48,570 bases of DNA from CAYQQU01 sp964419545. Lineage in GTDB: Bacteria; Bacteroidota; Bacteroidia; Chitinophagales; Saprospiraceae. Below the pieces are notes generated by a model. The model was not told the origin of the DNA. It did no database searches and was given only the letters and a program-made list of their open reading frames with translations. The DNA lies in the NCBI GenBank assembly GCA_964419545.1, contig CAYQQU010000046.1, positions 1 through 48,570 of the forward strand. The letters are read 5' to 3'. Shown piece after piece: positions 1 to 8,557 of this stretch. Every line of letters begins with the position of its first letter. The stretch's first letter is position 1. Made by a program: the position numbers and the translations under genes.

Positions 1-62
1 TAATGCTTTCATGTCTGGGCGGGGATGCTTATATTCAGACTTATTAGGAAAATTTTAACGAA

Positions 63-2378
63 TTGGGAACCTATCACCTACATATCCGGGGACGCGTGCA
101 GGGCGTCGGTTTTCGTCCTTTCGTCTACCAGGCCGCCCTGGCCGAAGGGGTCTCCGGTTGGGTGAGCAATACCCTCGACGGGGTGCACGTGCGCTTCAAT
201 GCCGAAGCCGAACAGGCCGCCCGTTTCGAGCGCCGGCTGGTGCAGGAAGCGCCGGCCCTGGCCGTCGTGACGGGGCATGCCTTATCCGAAGTGGAGGGCC
301 AGTCGTTCGCCGGCTTTTGCATTATCGACAGCCGCTCGGACGGGGCGCCCGATTTGATGCTGACGCCCGATTTCGCCTTGTGCGACCACTGCCGTTCGGA
401 GCTCTTTCGGGCCGGCGACCGTCGCGAGGGCTATCCTTTTATTACCTGTACCTATTGCGGCCCGCGCTTTTCCATCGTCAACGCCTTGCCTTACGACCGG
501 GAGCGCACCGCCATGGCCGCTTTCGATATGTGCCCGGAATGCCGGCGGGAATACGACGATCCGCTGGATCGCCGCTACTATTCCCAGACCAACTCCTGCG
601 CCGCCTGCGGCGTGCGCCTCGAACTGATCACCGACGGCCAAGTCACTGCCGGCGGAGAAGCCGCCCTCTCGGCCGCCGTGCGCGCCCTGCAGCACGGCGC
701 CATCCTGGCGGTAAAAGGCATCGGCGGCTATTTGCTGATGGCCGACGCCGCCGCTCCGGAAGTGGTGGAGCGCCTGCGCCGCCGCAAAAAGCGGCCGGCC
801 AAGCCTTTTGCGGTGATGTATCCGGATGTTCCGACCCTGGAGCGGGACGTGGTGATCCCGCCGCCGGCGCTCGACCTGCTCAACGGACCGGTAGCGCCGA
901 TCGTCCTGCTGGATGTCCGACCAGCGGCAGCCGGCCGCATCCACCTGGCGGGAGTGGCGCCGGGCCTCCGCCGGCTGGGCGTGATGCTGCCGTACGCTCC
1001 CCTCCACGCCCGGCTGCTGCAGGCATTCGGAGGGCCGCTCGTAGCCACCAGTGGCAACGTCAGCGGCTCGCCTATCGTCTTTGCCGAGGATCAGGCCCGC
1101 CGCGAACTCCCGCAGGTCGCCGATCACCTGTTGTCTCACAATCGCCATATCGTAGCGCCGCAGGACGATTCGGTGGTGCGGTTTTCGCCGCTGGGCCGGC
1201 GCCGCATCTGGCTGCGCCGCTCCCGGGGCCTCGCGCCTTCCCTGCTGCTGCCGCATCTGCAGTGGCCGGCCGGCTGCTGGCTGGCGACGGGGGCTTCCCT
1301 GAAGAGCACCTTCGGGCTCGTCTACCGGGGCAACCTCTACATCAGCCAGTACCTGGGCGATCTGGACGACTTTGAAACGCAGGAACACTATCGGCATACG
1401 CTCGATCATTTTCTGAAGCTCTTCGGTGCGCAGCCGGACCAAGTGCTGGCGGACGCCCATCCGGATTACTATTCGACGCAGCTGGCCCGGGAAATGGCCG
1501 AAGACGGCGCCCTGACCTACGTACAACACCACCTGGCCCACTTCGCGGCCGGCCTGGGAGAACACGACCTGCTGGAAGCGGAAAAACCGGTGATGGGCGT
1601 GATCTGGGACGGCGCCGGCTACGGCGCCGACCGGCAGATCTGGGGCGGAGAAATATTCCTGTACGAAGATCACCGCTTCCGCCGTATGGCGCATCTGCCC
1701 TATTTTCCGCACCTCGCCGGCGATAAGATGCCTCGCGAACCGCGGCTTTCGGCCCTGGCGCTGACCAAAGACCTGCCGGAAGCAGAGCCGCTGCTCCGGC
1801 CGCGCTTCAGTGCGACGGAGTGGCGGATCTATCAGCAACTGCTGCGGCGAAAAGGCGGGCTGAAAACCAGCAGCATGGGACGCCTTTTCGACGGGGTCGC
1901 TGCCTTGCTGGGCATCGCCGACCGGACGACCTACGAAGGGGAAGCCGCTATGCAACTGGAACAAATGGCGACGGCCTACTATTGCGCGCATCGCCTGGAC
2001 GATACAGACGACTATTTACAAGCTGTTCGCTGGGGAGAGCCGGAATGGACGAGAACGCTGATCCGCCGCATCCTACAGGATCGGGCGGCAGGGAGGCCGG
2101 CTTCCCGGATCGCGGCGGCTTTTCACTACAGCCTGGCGGCGAGCCTGGGCCGGATGGTGCGGGAAGCGGCCATAGATCACGTCGTTTTCGGCGGCGGCGT
2201 CTGGCAGAACGGCCTCCTCGTCGATTGCGTACAGGAGCAGTTGCCGGACCGGCGATTGTATTTTCCGGAACAGGTATCTCCCAATGACGAGAGCATCGCC
2301 TTGGGACAGCTCATTTACGGACTGATCCGCAAACGAACCGCCGCTGCGCAGCCGACGGCCGCGGCCTGCGATCAATAA
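63..2378 (+). CDS. hypF: Carbamoyltransferase HypF ([NiFe]-hydrogenase maturation)
   Basis: HypF uses carbamoyl phosphate and ATP to carbamoylate the HypE C-terminal cysteine, the first step in making the cyanide ligands of [NiFe] hydrogenase; it acts in the cytoplasm. All family parts are present in order: an acylphosphatase domain (GRVQGVGFRPFVYQ, residues ~10-25), paired zinc-finger cysteines (CDHC ~109, CTYC ~131, CPEC ~157, CAAC ~180), a YrdC-like domain (KGIGGYLLMADA ~220) and a Kae1-like C-terminal domain (HHLAHFAAGLGEH ~490, GVIWDGAGYG ~515). At 771 aa the length is normal. The start is TTG: an in-frame TAG at 45-47 leaves no upstream ATG. No hydrogenase or other hyp gene lies in the window, so its partners must be outside, most likely upstream. 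Family assignment is secure. Confidence 0.95.
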   Translation: MGTYHLHIRGRVQGVGFRPFVYQAALAEGVSGWVSNTLDGVHVRFNAEAEQAARFERRLVQEAPALAVVTGHALSEVEGQSFAGFCIIDSRSDGAPDLMLTPDFALCDHCRSELFRAGDRREGYPFITCTYCGPRFSIVNALPYDRERTAMAAFDMCPECRREYDDPLDRRYYSQTNSCAACGVRLELITDGQVTAGGEAALSAAVRALQHGAILAVKGIGGYLLMADAAAPEVVERLRRRKKRPAKPFAVMYPDVPTLERDVVIPPPALDLLNGPVAPIVLLDVRPAAAGRIHLAGVAPGLRRLGVMLPYAPLHARLLQAFGGPLVATSGNVSGSPIVFAEDQARRELPQVADHLLSHNRHIVAPQDDSVVRFSPLGRRRIWLRRSRGLAPSLLLPHLQWPAGCWLATGASLKSTFGLVYRGNLYISQYLGDLDDFETQEHYRHTLDHFLKLFGAQPDQVLADAHPDYYSTQLAREMAEDGALTYVQHHLAHFAAGLGEHDLLEAEKPVMGVIWDGAGYGADRQIWGGEIFLYEDHRFRRMAHLPYFPHLAGDKMPREPRLSALALTKDLPEAEPLLRPRFSATEWRIYQQLLRRKGGLKTSSMGRLFDGVAALLGIADRTTYEGEAAMQLEQMATAYYCAHRLDDTDDYLQAVRWGEPEWTRTLIRRILQDRAAGRPASRIAAAFHYSLAASLGRMVREAAIDHVVFGGGVWQNGLLVDCVQEQLPDRRLYFPEQVSPNDESIALGQLIYGLIRKRTAAAQPTAAACDQ

Positions 2379-2528
2379 GTGCATACTTGGAGCGGAACCG
2401 TTGTGAAAATCAACCGCTTCGCGATAAGATAACTAACGCTGTAGGTCGATTTGCATTCAGGCCTACTCCAGCAAAAACCAGGGAAACACCAGATGTTTTT
2501 AGCCAAAACCAGACCAAAACCCAACCCT

Positions 2529-2777
2529 ATGGGCGATTGCAATCCAAAAGAATTGTTACTTTACGGTTTGAAGTTTTTTGACATTCAGATCGAAAGAGAG
2601 GACGATCACACCATCTTTACGGAACAAAATTACGTTATTAAAGTAGAGGGTGATCGCATGTACCGGTTATTTGCCAACGGTAAGGAGATCGCGCCGTTTT
2701 GCAACGTAGCCGAACTTTGTCATTTTATCAAAACGGAATATGCAAAAAGTAGAACTCAATATCGTAGCCCTGGCTAA
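2529..2777 (+). CDS. Small hypothetical protein (82 aa)
   Basis: I do not recognise this family. The predicted protein is acidic to neutral, with alternating charged and hydrophobic residues (KELLLYGLKFFDIQIERED, then NYVIKVEGDRMYRLFANGKE), which suggests a small alpha/beta fold. It has no signal peptide or membrane segment. The frame is open from 2451, but the ATG at 2529 is preferred because the upstream stretch is low-complexity and Lys/Pro-rich. Its last 38 bases overlap the start of the bifunctional-nuclease gene in another frame, an arrangement that could couple translation of the two. The region is less GC-rich than its neighbours. It could be spurious, but the sequence reads like a real protein. 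Confidence 0.5.
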   Translation: MGDCNPKELLLYGLKFFDIQIEREDDHTIFTEQNYVIKVEGDRMYRLFANGKEIAPFCNVAELCHFIKTEYAKSRTQYRSPG

Positions 2778-3333
2778 TAGTGAGTCCCAGCCGAATAGCT
2801 TCGTGGTCGTTTTGAAAGAAGTAGTAGGCAACCGGCGCCTGCCCGTCGTGATCGGCGGTTTTGAGGCGCAGGCCATCGCGCTGGCTATCGAAAAGATTGC
2901 GCCCAACCGCCCACTGACCCATGATCTTTTCCGCAATACCCTGGATAAGCTGGAAGTGCAGCTCCGGGAAGTCATCATTTCCGACCTGCGCAACGGCATT
3001 TTCTTCGCCACCATGGTTTGTGAAAAAAAAGACGGCGGCATCCTGGAAATCGACGCCCGCACCTCCGACGCCCTGGCCCTGGCGGTGCGCTTCGGCTGTC
3101 CGATCTTTTCCTATGCTTTCGTCATCGACGAAGCCGGCATCAGCTTCGACCCGGGAGAAGAAGAGGAAGCGGAAACAGAAGAAGCCCCTTCCGACCAGCC
3201 GCCCAAAAAACTTTCTTCCTACTCCCGCCCGGCTTTGGAACAACTGCTGGACCAAGCCCTTTCCCAGGAAAATTACGAGCGCGCCGCCAAGATTCGCGAC
3301 GAACTCAAGGCGCGTGACAAAGACGATAACTAG
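2740..3333 (+). CDS. Bifunctional nuclease family protein (DUF151) with UVR domain
   Basis: Residues ~1-135 form a BFN/DUF151 domain, recognisable from NRRLPVVIGGFEAQAIALAI and DARTSDALALAVRFGCPIF. Members are reported to have DNase and RNase activity, and many bacterial ones are of uncertain role. An acidic linker (EEEEAETEE, ~147) leads to a C-terminal UVR motif (LEQLLDQALSQENYERAAK, ~170-190), the helical hairpin that UvrB and UvrC use for protein-protein contact. This BFN plus UVR layout is common in Bacteroidota. The length of 197 aa fits. The gene overlaps the small ORF before it and is 8 bp from the peptidase gene after it, so the three are probably co-transcribed. Its link to nucleotide excision repair is inference from the UVR motif only. 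Confidence 0.85.
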   Translation: MQKVELNIVALANSESQPNSFVVVLKEVVGNRRLPVVIGGFEAQAIALAIEKIAPNRPLTHDLFRNTLDKLEVQLREVIISDLRNGIFFATMVCEKKDGGILEIDARTSDALALAVRFGCPIFSYAFVIDEAGISFDPGEEEEAETEEAPSDQPPKKLSSYSRPALEQLLDQALSQENYERAAKIRDELKARDKDDN

Positions 3334-3341
3334 CACCTTTC

Positions 3342-4733
3342 ATGTTTGACACCAACGTATACGTTCAGCGCCGTCGCCGCCTGCTGGAGCTTATGGGCAA
3401 CGACGGCTTGCTCCTCTTTCTGGGCAACCCGGAAAGCCCGATGAACTACGCGGGCAACCCGTATCCTTTTCGCCAGGACAGTCACTTTTTGTACTTCTTC
3501 GGCCTCGATCAGCCGGGGCTGGCGGCGGTCGTCGATCTCGATACGTCGCAGACTACCTTGTTCGGCGACGACTTCTCGGTGGAGGATGTCGTTTGGATGG
3601 GGCCGCAGCCTGTATTGCAGGAACTGGCTACGCAAGTGGGCGTGGGCAAGACGGCTCCGGCCGGCGACTTGAGCGCCACCGTCGCCGCCGCCCGCCGGCA
3701 GGGGCGCGCCATCCATTTCCTGCCGCCTTACCGGGCGGAAAATAAAATGACGCTGGGGCGGCTGCTGCAAAAATCTCCGGAGGAGGCCGCCCGGGGCGCT
3801 TCGGAACCGCTGATCCGCGCGGTCGTCCGGCTGGTGGCCCACAAACAACCGGAGGAGATCGCCGAAATGGAAAAAGCGGTCAACCTCTCAGGCCGGATGC
3901 ACATCGCCGCCATGCAGCGGGCGCGCCCCGGCATGAAAGAAGCTGAGCTGGCCGGCCTCGTCGAAGGCATGGCGATCAGCGGCGGCGGCCGGCTGGCCTA
4001 TCCCGCCATTCTCACCATCAACGGTCAGACGCTGCACAACCACGACCACAGCCATACGCTGCAGGAAGGGCAAATGGTGCTCGGCGACTTCGGCGCGGAA
4101 ACCCCGCTGCACTACGCCGGCGACATCACGCGCACGTTCCCGGTAGCTCCGTCGTTTACCGAACAGCAAAAAGCTGTTTATGAAATCGTCCTGGACGCGC
4201 AGCTGGCCGCCATCGACGCGCTGCAGCCCGGCCGACCGTACCGGGAGGTGCACCTCCTCGCCGCCCGCCACATCGCGGAAGGACTAAAAAACCTCGGCCT
4301 CATGCGGGGCGACGCGGAAGAAGCCGTCAACGCCGGCGCCCACGCACTCTTCTTTCCGCATGGCCTCGGCCATATGATCGGCATGGACGTGCACGACATG
4401 GAAGGGCTGGGAGAGGACTTCGTGGGCTATAATGACGAGATTACCCGCAGCAGCCAGTTCGGACTCCGGGCCTTGCGCCTGGCCCGCCCCCTGGAGCCGG
4501 GCTTCGTCATCACCGTGGAGCCGGGCATCTATTTTATTCCCGAACTCATTGACCAGTGGCGCGCTGAGAAAAAACACGAAGCTTTTATCGATTACCGTAA
4601 GGTGGAATCCTACCGGGATTTCAGCGGCATCCGGATCGAAGACGACTTCCTGATCACCGAGACCGGCGCCCGCCTGTTGGGCGATCCTATTCCGAAGACG
4701 GTAGGGGAGGTGGAGGCGCTGCGACAGGGTTGA
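3342..4733 (+). CDS. pepP: Xaa-Pro aminopeptidase (M24B, aminopeptidase P)
   Basis: A cytoplasmic metallopeptidase that removes the N-terminal residue from peptides with proline in second position. The N-terminal AMP_N domain (~1-165) contains NPYPFRQDSHFLYFFGLDQP. The pita-bread catalytic domain follows with its five di-metal ligands in context: Asp in VLGDFGAE and in GDITRTFPV, His in HGLGHMIGMDVHD, Glu in VITVEPGIYF and Glu in GIRIEDDFLIT. Length (463 aa) matches the family. It starts 8 bp after the BFN gene and converges with the alpha/beta hydrolase gene downstream, with only 55 bp between the stops. Substrate preference cannot be read from the sequence. A prolidase is the main alternative, but the AMP_N domain and length favour aminopeptidase P. 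Confidence 0.92.
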   Translation: MFDTNVYVQRRRRLLELMGNDGLLLFLGNPESPMNYAGNPYPFRQDSHFLYFFGLDQPGLAAVVDLDTSQTTLFGDDFSVEDVVWMGPQPVLQELATQVGVGKTAPAGDLSATVAAARRQGRAIHFLPPYRAENKMTLGRLLQKSPEEAARGASEPLIRAVVRLVAHKQPEEIAEMEKAVNLSGRMHIAAMQRARPGMKEAELAGLVEGMAISGGGRLAYPAILTINGQTLHNHDHSHTLQEGQMVLGDFGAETPLHYAGDITRTFPVAPSFTEQQKAVYEIVLDAQLAAIDALQPGRPYREVHLLAARHIAEGLKNLGLMRGDAEEAVNAGAHALFFPHGLGHMIGMDVHDMEGLGEDFVGYNDEITRSSQFGLRALRLARPLEPGFVITVEPGIYFIPELIDQWRAEKKHEAFIDYRKVESYRDFSGIRIEDDFLITETGARLLGDPIPKTVGEVEALRQG

Positions 4734-4788
4734 TCCGTGCTGCGCCGTCGGGGTTTTGCTGAAATGGTGTGATCTTTTCTTCCGGGAA

Positions 4789-5721
4789 CTACATCCCGAC
4801 CTGCTCGCCGACCACTCCGCGCTCGCTCAGCCAATGCAGCAGCAACTGCCGCTGATCGCCGTCGGTGTGCGACCAGACGACGGCGTCGAGGTGGCTGCCG
4901 CCGCGCATTTGGTGGAAGGCGACGTCGGTATGGCCCACCGCTTTCATTTTCGCTTCGAAGGCGCGGGCGCTCGCCAGCGGGACCATCGCGTCTTTATCGC
5001 CATGTATGAAGAGGGTGGGAATATCCAATCCGGGAGCTAAAAAACGGATCGGATTGGCGATGCGGAACAACTCCCCGTCGCGGGGACCCGCCAGTTGCCG
5101 GATGGGGCGGCTGGGCGGCATCCGGTCGAGATCGAGCGGGGAGCCCATCAGCACCAGTCCGGCGATGCGGTCGGCCAGGCCGTTGGATTGCCGCCGCAAA
5201 TACGGGTCGAACGCCAGCATAGCCGCCAGGTGACCGCCCGCCGACATGCCCGCGAGGACGATGTCGTTCCCTTCCTGCCCTTCCGCTCGCAGCACTTCTT
5301 CGATTTTCGGCCAGATCATCGCCAGGTCTTCCCGGATCTGGCGGTAATTGTTCCAGGGCAGCCGCCGGTACGAGGGCAGGATGACGTGGTATCCCGCCTG
5401 CGTCAGCACTTTGGCGTTGCCGCGGAAATGCTCGGGCGACCCCAGCCGCCAGCCGCCTCCGTGGAAATAGATCACCGTCAGCGGGCGCGGCGCTGCCGTG
5501 GGTGGCTGAAAGCTCAGCAAGTATTGCCGCCGCTGACGGCCGTAACGCCATTTTGTTTCCCGCAGGCCGCTGCGGTCGGAAGTCAGGATGCGCACCCAAA
5601 GCACCGGAAGCCAGATCGCTTCGTGCAATAAGTTGCCGGCGGGTACGACCCACAAAAGGAGGCCGTAAGCGAGAAAGGGGGCGGGCAATAGCAAGGGCAG
5701 CCAGGATAGCAGTAAGTTCAC
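4789..5721 (-). CDS. Alpha/beta hydrolase (esterase/lipase, HSL/BD-FAE-like)
   Basis: A serine hydrolase of the alpha/beta fold. The oxyanion-hole motif YFHGGGW lies near residue 85, the nucleophile elbow GMSAGGHLA near 158, a probable catalytic Asp in HGDKDAMVP near 242 and His in GGSHLDAV near 278. One hydrophobic N-terminal segment (MNLLLSWLPLLLPAPFLAYG) looks like a signal anchor, so the enzyme probably sits at the inner membrane facing the periplasm. Length is 310 aa. It is the last of three minus-strand genes, 86 bp behind the GT39-type glycosyltransferase, and may share its transcript. Carboxylesterase or acetyl-esterase activity is typical of relatives; the natural substrate is unknown. 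The 298-aa frame overlapping it is a GC-driven shadow. Confidence 0.85.
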   Translation of the reverse strand: MNLLLSWLPLLLPAPFLAYGLLLWVVPAGNLLHEAIWLPVLWVRILTSDRSGLRETKWRYGRQRRQYLLSFQPPTAAPRPLTVIYFHGGGWRLGSPEHFRGNAKVLTQAGYHVILPSYRRLPWNNYRQIREDLAMIWPKIEEVLRAEGQEGNDIVLAGMSAGGHLAAMLAFDPYLRRQSNGLADRIAGLVLMGSPLDLDRMPPSRPIRQLAGPRDGELFRIANPIRFLAPGLDIPTLFIHGDKDAMVPLASARAFEAKMKAVGHTDVAFHQMRGGSHLDAVVWSHTDGDQRQLLLHWLSERGVVGEQVGM

Positions 5722-5807
5722 GGGTTGTAGTTATTTGATGGGCTTTACAATGATTTCCACCAAAAAAACCGAAAAATCGCCGAAAGGTTCTGGCGGCGGC
5801 CGGTTGT

Positions 5808-7472
5808 TCAATCTTCAGGCGCCCGATGGAAAAAGACGAATCCGTTGCGCTCCCCGATTTCTTCAAGCGTGCCGACGGCGCGCAGTTCATCCGCCTTGTG
5901 CACTTTGGTGACTACGTAGACGTCCCGGTCGATATCGCCGCGCAGCAGCCATTCTTTATCGTAGCTCTTCTCGTTGGCGACGGGCGGTTTGCGGGTGTAG
6001 AAAAGGTGGCCGAAAGACTTGTAGGCGTGGGTGATGACGTAACTGTTTTCTCCGGCCTTGGATTTGAAAAAATCGATCGCCGCCCGCTGTGAATAGCCTT
6101 CGATGCGCTTGATGAAAAAGACGAGCGTCAGCATCACGAAGACGGCCGTACCGCCGAACAGCACCTGCATGCTCCTGACGATCCGCCCCCGGCGCGCCAG
6201 GAGGAGCGTGGCGATGAGGACGCCGGTCAATGCGATCCCGGCGGTGGCTTCCCAGCCCGTCCAGTTGATTTCCGCTTCCAGGTTGCCCCGGGCAAAAGGA
6301 TCATTGAAGAGGGGGGCCAGCATTTCGGGGCGCTGCCCGATGATGGGCAGGGCGATGGTCGCCAGGATGTACAAGCTGCCGATCGCCACCAGCGTAATGC
6401 GCATCCAGCGGGCGAAGGCGACTTCGCCGGCGATCATCCGGTAGATGACTTCCGCCGCCAGAAACGTCAACGGGAAATAGCACATAGAGGAATAGTGCAC
6501 GATCTTGGATTGTACGACGGTAAAGAGGATCAGCACGACCCAGAACAAGTATTTCATCCAGCGCCGGAAATCATGCTGGTAGTTGAAGTCCGTTGCCGGC
6601 AACCGGCCGAACGCCCTCAGCGTGAATACCGAGGCCGGAAAACACCCCACGAGCAGAACGGCAAAATGATAACCCGGGAACCCTTTGTGGCCGGCGCTGG
6701 GGCTGCTGAACAACTCGAATTGGTAGCGATTGAACTCCTTTATAAACCACGGGCCGTTCATCCAGGTTTCGAGGCCGTACCAGGCAAGGGTGACCAGGGT
6801 GGCGGCAAAGGTGAAAAACAAAAATTCGGGAATGTTAATGTAAAACCGGAACCGCTGGTAGATCCAGTACACGAACATCGTGAGTACGGCGATCAGATAG
6901 GCCACCTGGCCTTTGGTCAGGATGCCCATCCCGATGAAAAAACCGCCCCAGAACAACAGCCAGAGCGGTCGCCGCCAATTGTCGAGCCCGTCGAACCGGT
7001 TTTTCTGCCAGTAATAGCGGATGAAAAAATAAAGCCCCAGGAAAATGAACAGATTGAAAAAGGGATCGATGATCCCGGATTTGAAATAGAGGAACGGCAG
7101 TATAGAGCCGAAGTAGACGCCGGCCCAGATCAGACCGAACCGGGTGTTGAAGAGCGTTTTTCCGATGTTGAACAGCAATACCAACGTCAATATGCCGCAA
7201 ATGGCGTTGGGCAGGCGGGCGGCGTATTCGCCTACGCCGAGAAAATGCATGGCGAGGGCCTGCAGCCAGAAAAAGAAAGGCGGCTTTTGCCAAAAAGGCT
7301 GATAGTCGACGTATACGCGCAGGTGATCACCCGTGATGAGCATCTCCCGGCTTATTTCCGCGAAGTTGATCTCATCCCAATCAAAGAGGTGGACGCCACC
7401 CAGAAAGGGAAGGAAAAAGGCGGCGCCGAGCAAGGCGTATAGGGCGGAGTATCTCAGTCGGTCGTTTTGCAA
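5808..7472 (-). CDS. Membrane glycosyltransferase, GT39/ArnT-like (PMT superfamily)
   Basis: A multi-pass membrane protein of 554 aa with the N-terminal signature of dolichol- or undecaprenyl-phosphate-sugar glycosyltransferases. After the first membrane helix comes the acidic first periplasmic loop (FDWDEINFAEISREML, ~30-45), followed by a conserved FWQKPPFFFWLQAL stretch. About ten further hydrophobic segments run to residue ~440, then a soluble C-terminal domain. Such enzymes move a sugar from a lipid-phosphate carrier onto lipid A, a glycolipid or a protein. The acceptor here is unknown. The stop lies 86 bp from the hydrolase start, and the start is 12 bp behind the dioxygenase stop, which suggests an operon acting on cell-envelope material. 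The start ATG at 7472 precedes the first helix closely and fits well. Confidence 0.88.
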   Translation of the reverse strand: MQNDRLRYSALYALLGAAFFLPFLGGVHLFDWDEINFAEISREMLITGDHLRVYVDYQPFWQKPPFFFWLQALAMHFLGVGEYAARLPNAICGILTLVLLFNIGKTLFNTRFGLIWAGVYFGSILPFLYFKSGIIDPFFNLFIFLGLYFFIRYYWQKNRFDGLDNWRRPLWLLFWGGFFIGMGILTKGQVAYLIAVLTMFVYWIYQRFRFYINIPEFLFFTFAATLVTLAWYGLETWMNGPWFIKEFNRYQFELFSSPSAGHKGFPGYHFAVLLVGCFPASVFTLRAFGRLPATDFNYQHDFRRWMKYLFWVVLILFTVVQSKIVHYSSMCYFPLTFLAAEVIYRMIAGEVAFARWMRITLVAIGSLYILATIALPIIGQRPEMLAPLFNDPFARGNLEAEINWTGWEATAGIALTGVLIATLLLARRGRIVRSMQVLFGGTAVFVMLTLVFFIKRIEGYSQRAAIDFFKSKAGENSYVITHAYKSFGHLFYTRKPPVANEKSYDKEWLLRGDIDRDVYVVTKVHKADELRAVGTLEEIGERNGFVFFHRAPED

Positions 7473-7484
7473 AATGGGTCCGGC

Positions 7485-8336
7485 TTATTTTTTACGGCTG
7501 AAAAAATGGAGTATCCTGCTCACAAAGTCGTCGCTCAGGCCCAGCCTGCTTTTGATGTTGCTGTACAGGTTGACCAGCTGTTTGTCGAGGTAGATCATCA
7601 CGCTTTTGAGCCCGTCGCCGGGTCGCGCCCGGTAGTTGGTCGATCGCTTGCGCACGGGCGCCTTTTCTTCGGTGAAATAGTAGAGGGCGATGGATTTGCG
7701 GGTCATGCCTTCCGGGCACTGGATGGGGTCGGGCAGCCCGTGGTAAGAATCTTCATCGGTGTTGAAGACGACGCAGCGGTTGAAAACGGGGCTGATTTTG
7801 CGGACGCACTGTTTCATATCGCGCGACCACAATTCCAGGTGGCCTTTGTAGGCTTCCTCCCAGCCTTCGTTGAGGTATATGAGCAGGTTGACGCGCCGGC
7901 GCCAGTTGCGCTTGTGGGGGTGAACGGTAAAATCGGCGTGGATATTGAGGTATCCGCCTCGACCGCTTTGGTGCAAGCCGCCGCCTTCCAGGGAAGGGTC
8001 GGCCCGGAGGCCTTCGATGCCCGTCAGTTCACTGAGCGCCTGCACGAAAACATCACTGTTGAGCTCCCGGATCACGCGCTGCAGGAAGGGGGGAATGAGG
8101 TCCATCTTATTGAGGCCGTGTTTCTTTTCGTTGACGTGGACGTAGTGGATCCAGCCCTGGTCTTGTACGGCCGGAAAAGCAGCCATAGCCTGATGAGCAG
8201 CCCAGTCCTCGAGAAAGTCGTCGAACTGCGCGTAGGGATAGGGCGCTTCCCGCTGGTATTGTCCGGCCCTTGCTTTGAAGGCCGTCGCTACCTTGTCCAG
8301 GTCGATGATTTGTTGTTGCGTATCGGATTGTACCAT
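7485..8336 (-). CDS. 2-oxoglutarate/Fe(II)-dependent dioxygenase (prolyl 4-hydroxylase-like)
   Basis: The iron ligands of the double-stranded beta-helix fold can be seen: His and Asp in HADFTVHPHKRNWRRRVN (~residue 147) and a distal His in DSYHGLPDP (~210). The Arg or Lys that binds 2-oxoglutarate should lie about ten residues later, in EGMTRKSIALYYF. NLLIYLNEGWEEAYKGHLEL is the typical core of P4Hc-like bacterial proteins. The protein is 283 aa without a signal peptide, so it is cytoplasmic. Relatives hydroxylate protein side chains or small molecules; no target can be named. It leads the minus-strand set with a GT39 enzyme and a hydrolase. A TATATTTG -7 element lies about 38 bp before its ATG. 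Confidence 0.85.
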   Translation of the reverse strand: MVQSDTQQQIIDLDKVATAFKARAGQYQREAPYPYAQFDDFLEDWAAHQAMAAFPAVQDQGWIHYVHVNEKKHGLNKMDLIPPFLQRVIRELNSDVFVQALSELTGIEGLRADPSLEGGGLHQSGRGGYLNIHADFTVHPHKRNWRRRVNLLIYLNEGWEEAYKGHLELWSRDMKQCVRKISPVFNRCVVFNTDEDSYHGLPDPIQCPEGMTRKSIALYYFTEEKAPVRKRSTNYRARPGDGLKSVMIYLDKQLVNLYSNIKSRLGLSDDFVSRILHFFSRKK

Positions 8337-8373
8337 TGGGCTTTTTTTTTCGATAGCTACTTGGTAATGAGCG

Positions 8374-8381
8374 CAAATATA
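8374..8381 (-). promoter_or_regulatory. Candidate Bacteroidota -7 element before the dioxygenase gene
   Basis: On the minus strand this reads TATATTTG, a perfect match to the TAnnTTTG -7 consensus, about 38 bp before the ATG at 8336. No convincing -33 TTG is seen 19-21 bases upstream, so the call rests on the -7 element alone. Confidence 0.4.
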
Positions 8382-8557
8382 GTCACTTGTGAGATAATCG
8401 CGCCCGGATGATGAATTTTGAGCGCGGAAAAGGGAACAACCAAGGAAAAAACGCCATAAAGGAATGGATTACCCGGGAAAAGGCCCGAAGGTTCTTAAAA
8501 AAATGTTAAATTTCGTTTTTCAAAAAACCAATTTACCAACCAATAACTCACTACCCA

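Noticed and set aside
282..1991. 569-aa minus-strand open frame across hypF
   Set aside because: Antisense shadow of a confident gene caused by high GC; composition is low-complexity and no domain is visible.
4994..5890. 298-aa minus-strand frame overlapping the alpha/beta hydrolase
   Set aside because: Pro/Arg/Ala-rich alternative frame of the hydrolase gene; the catalytic motifs are all in the other frame.
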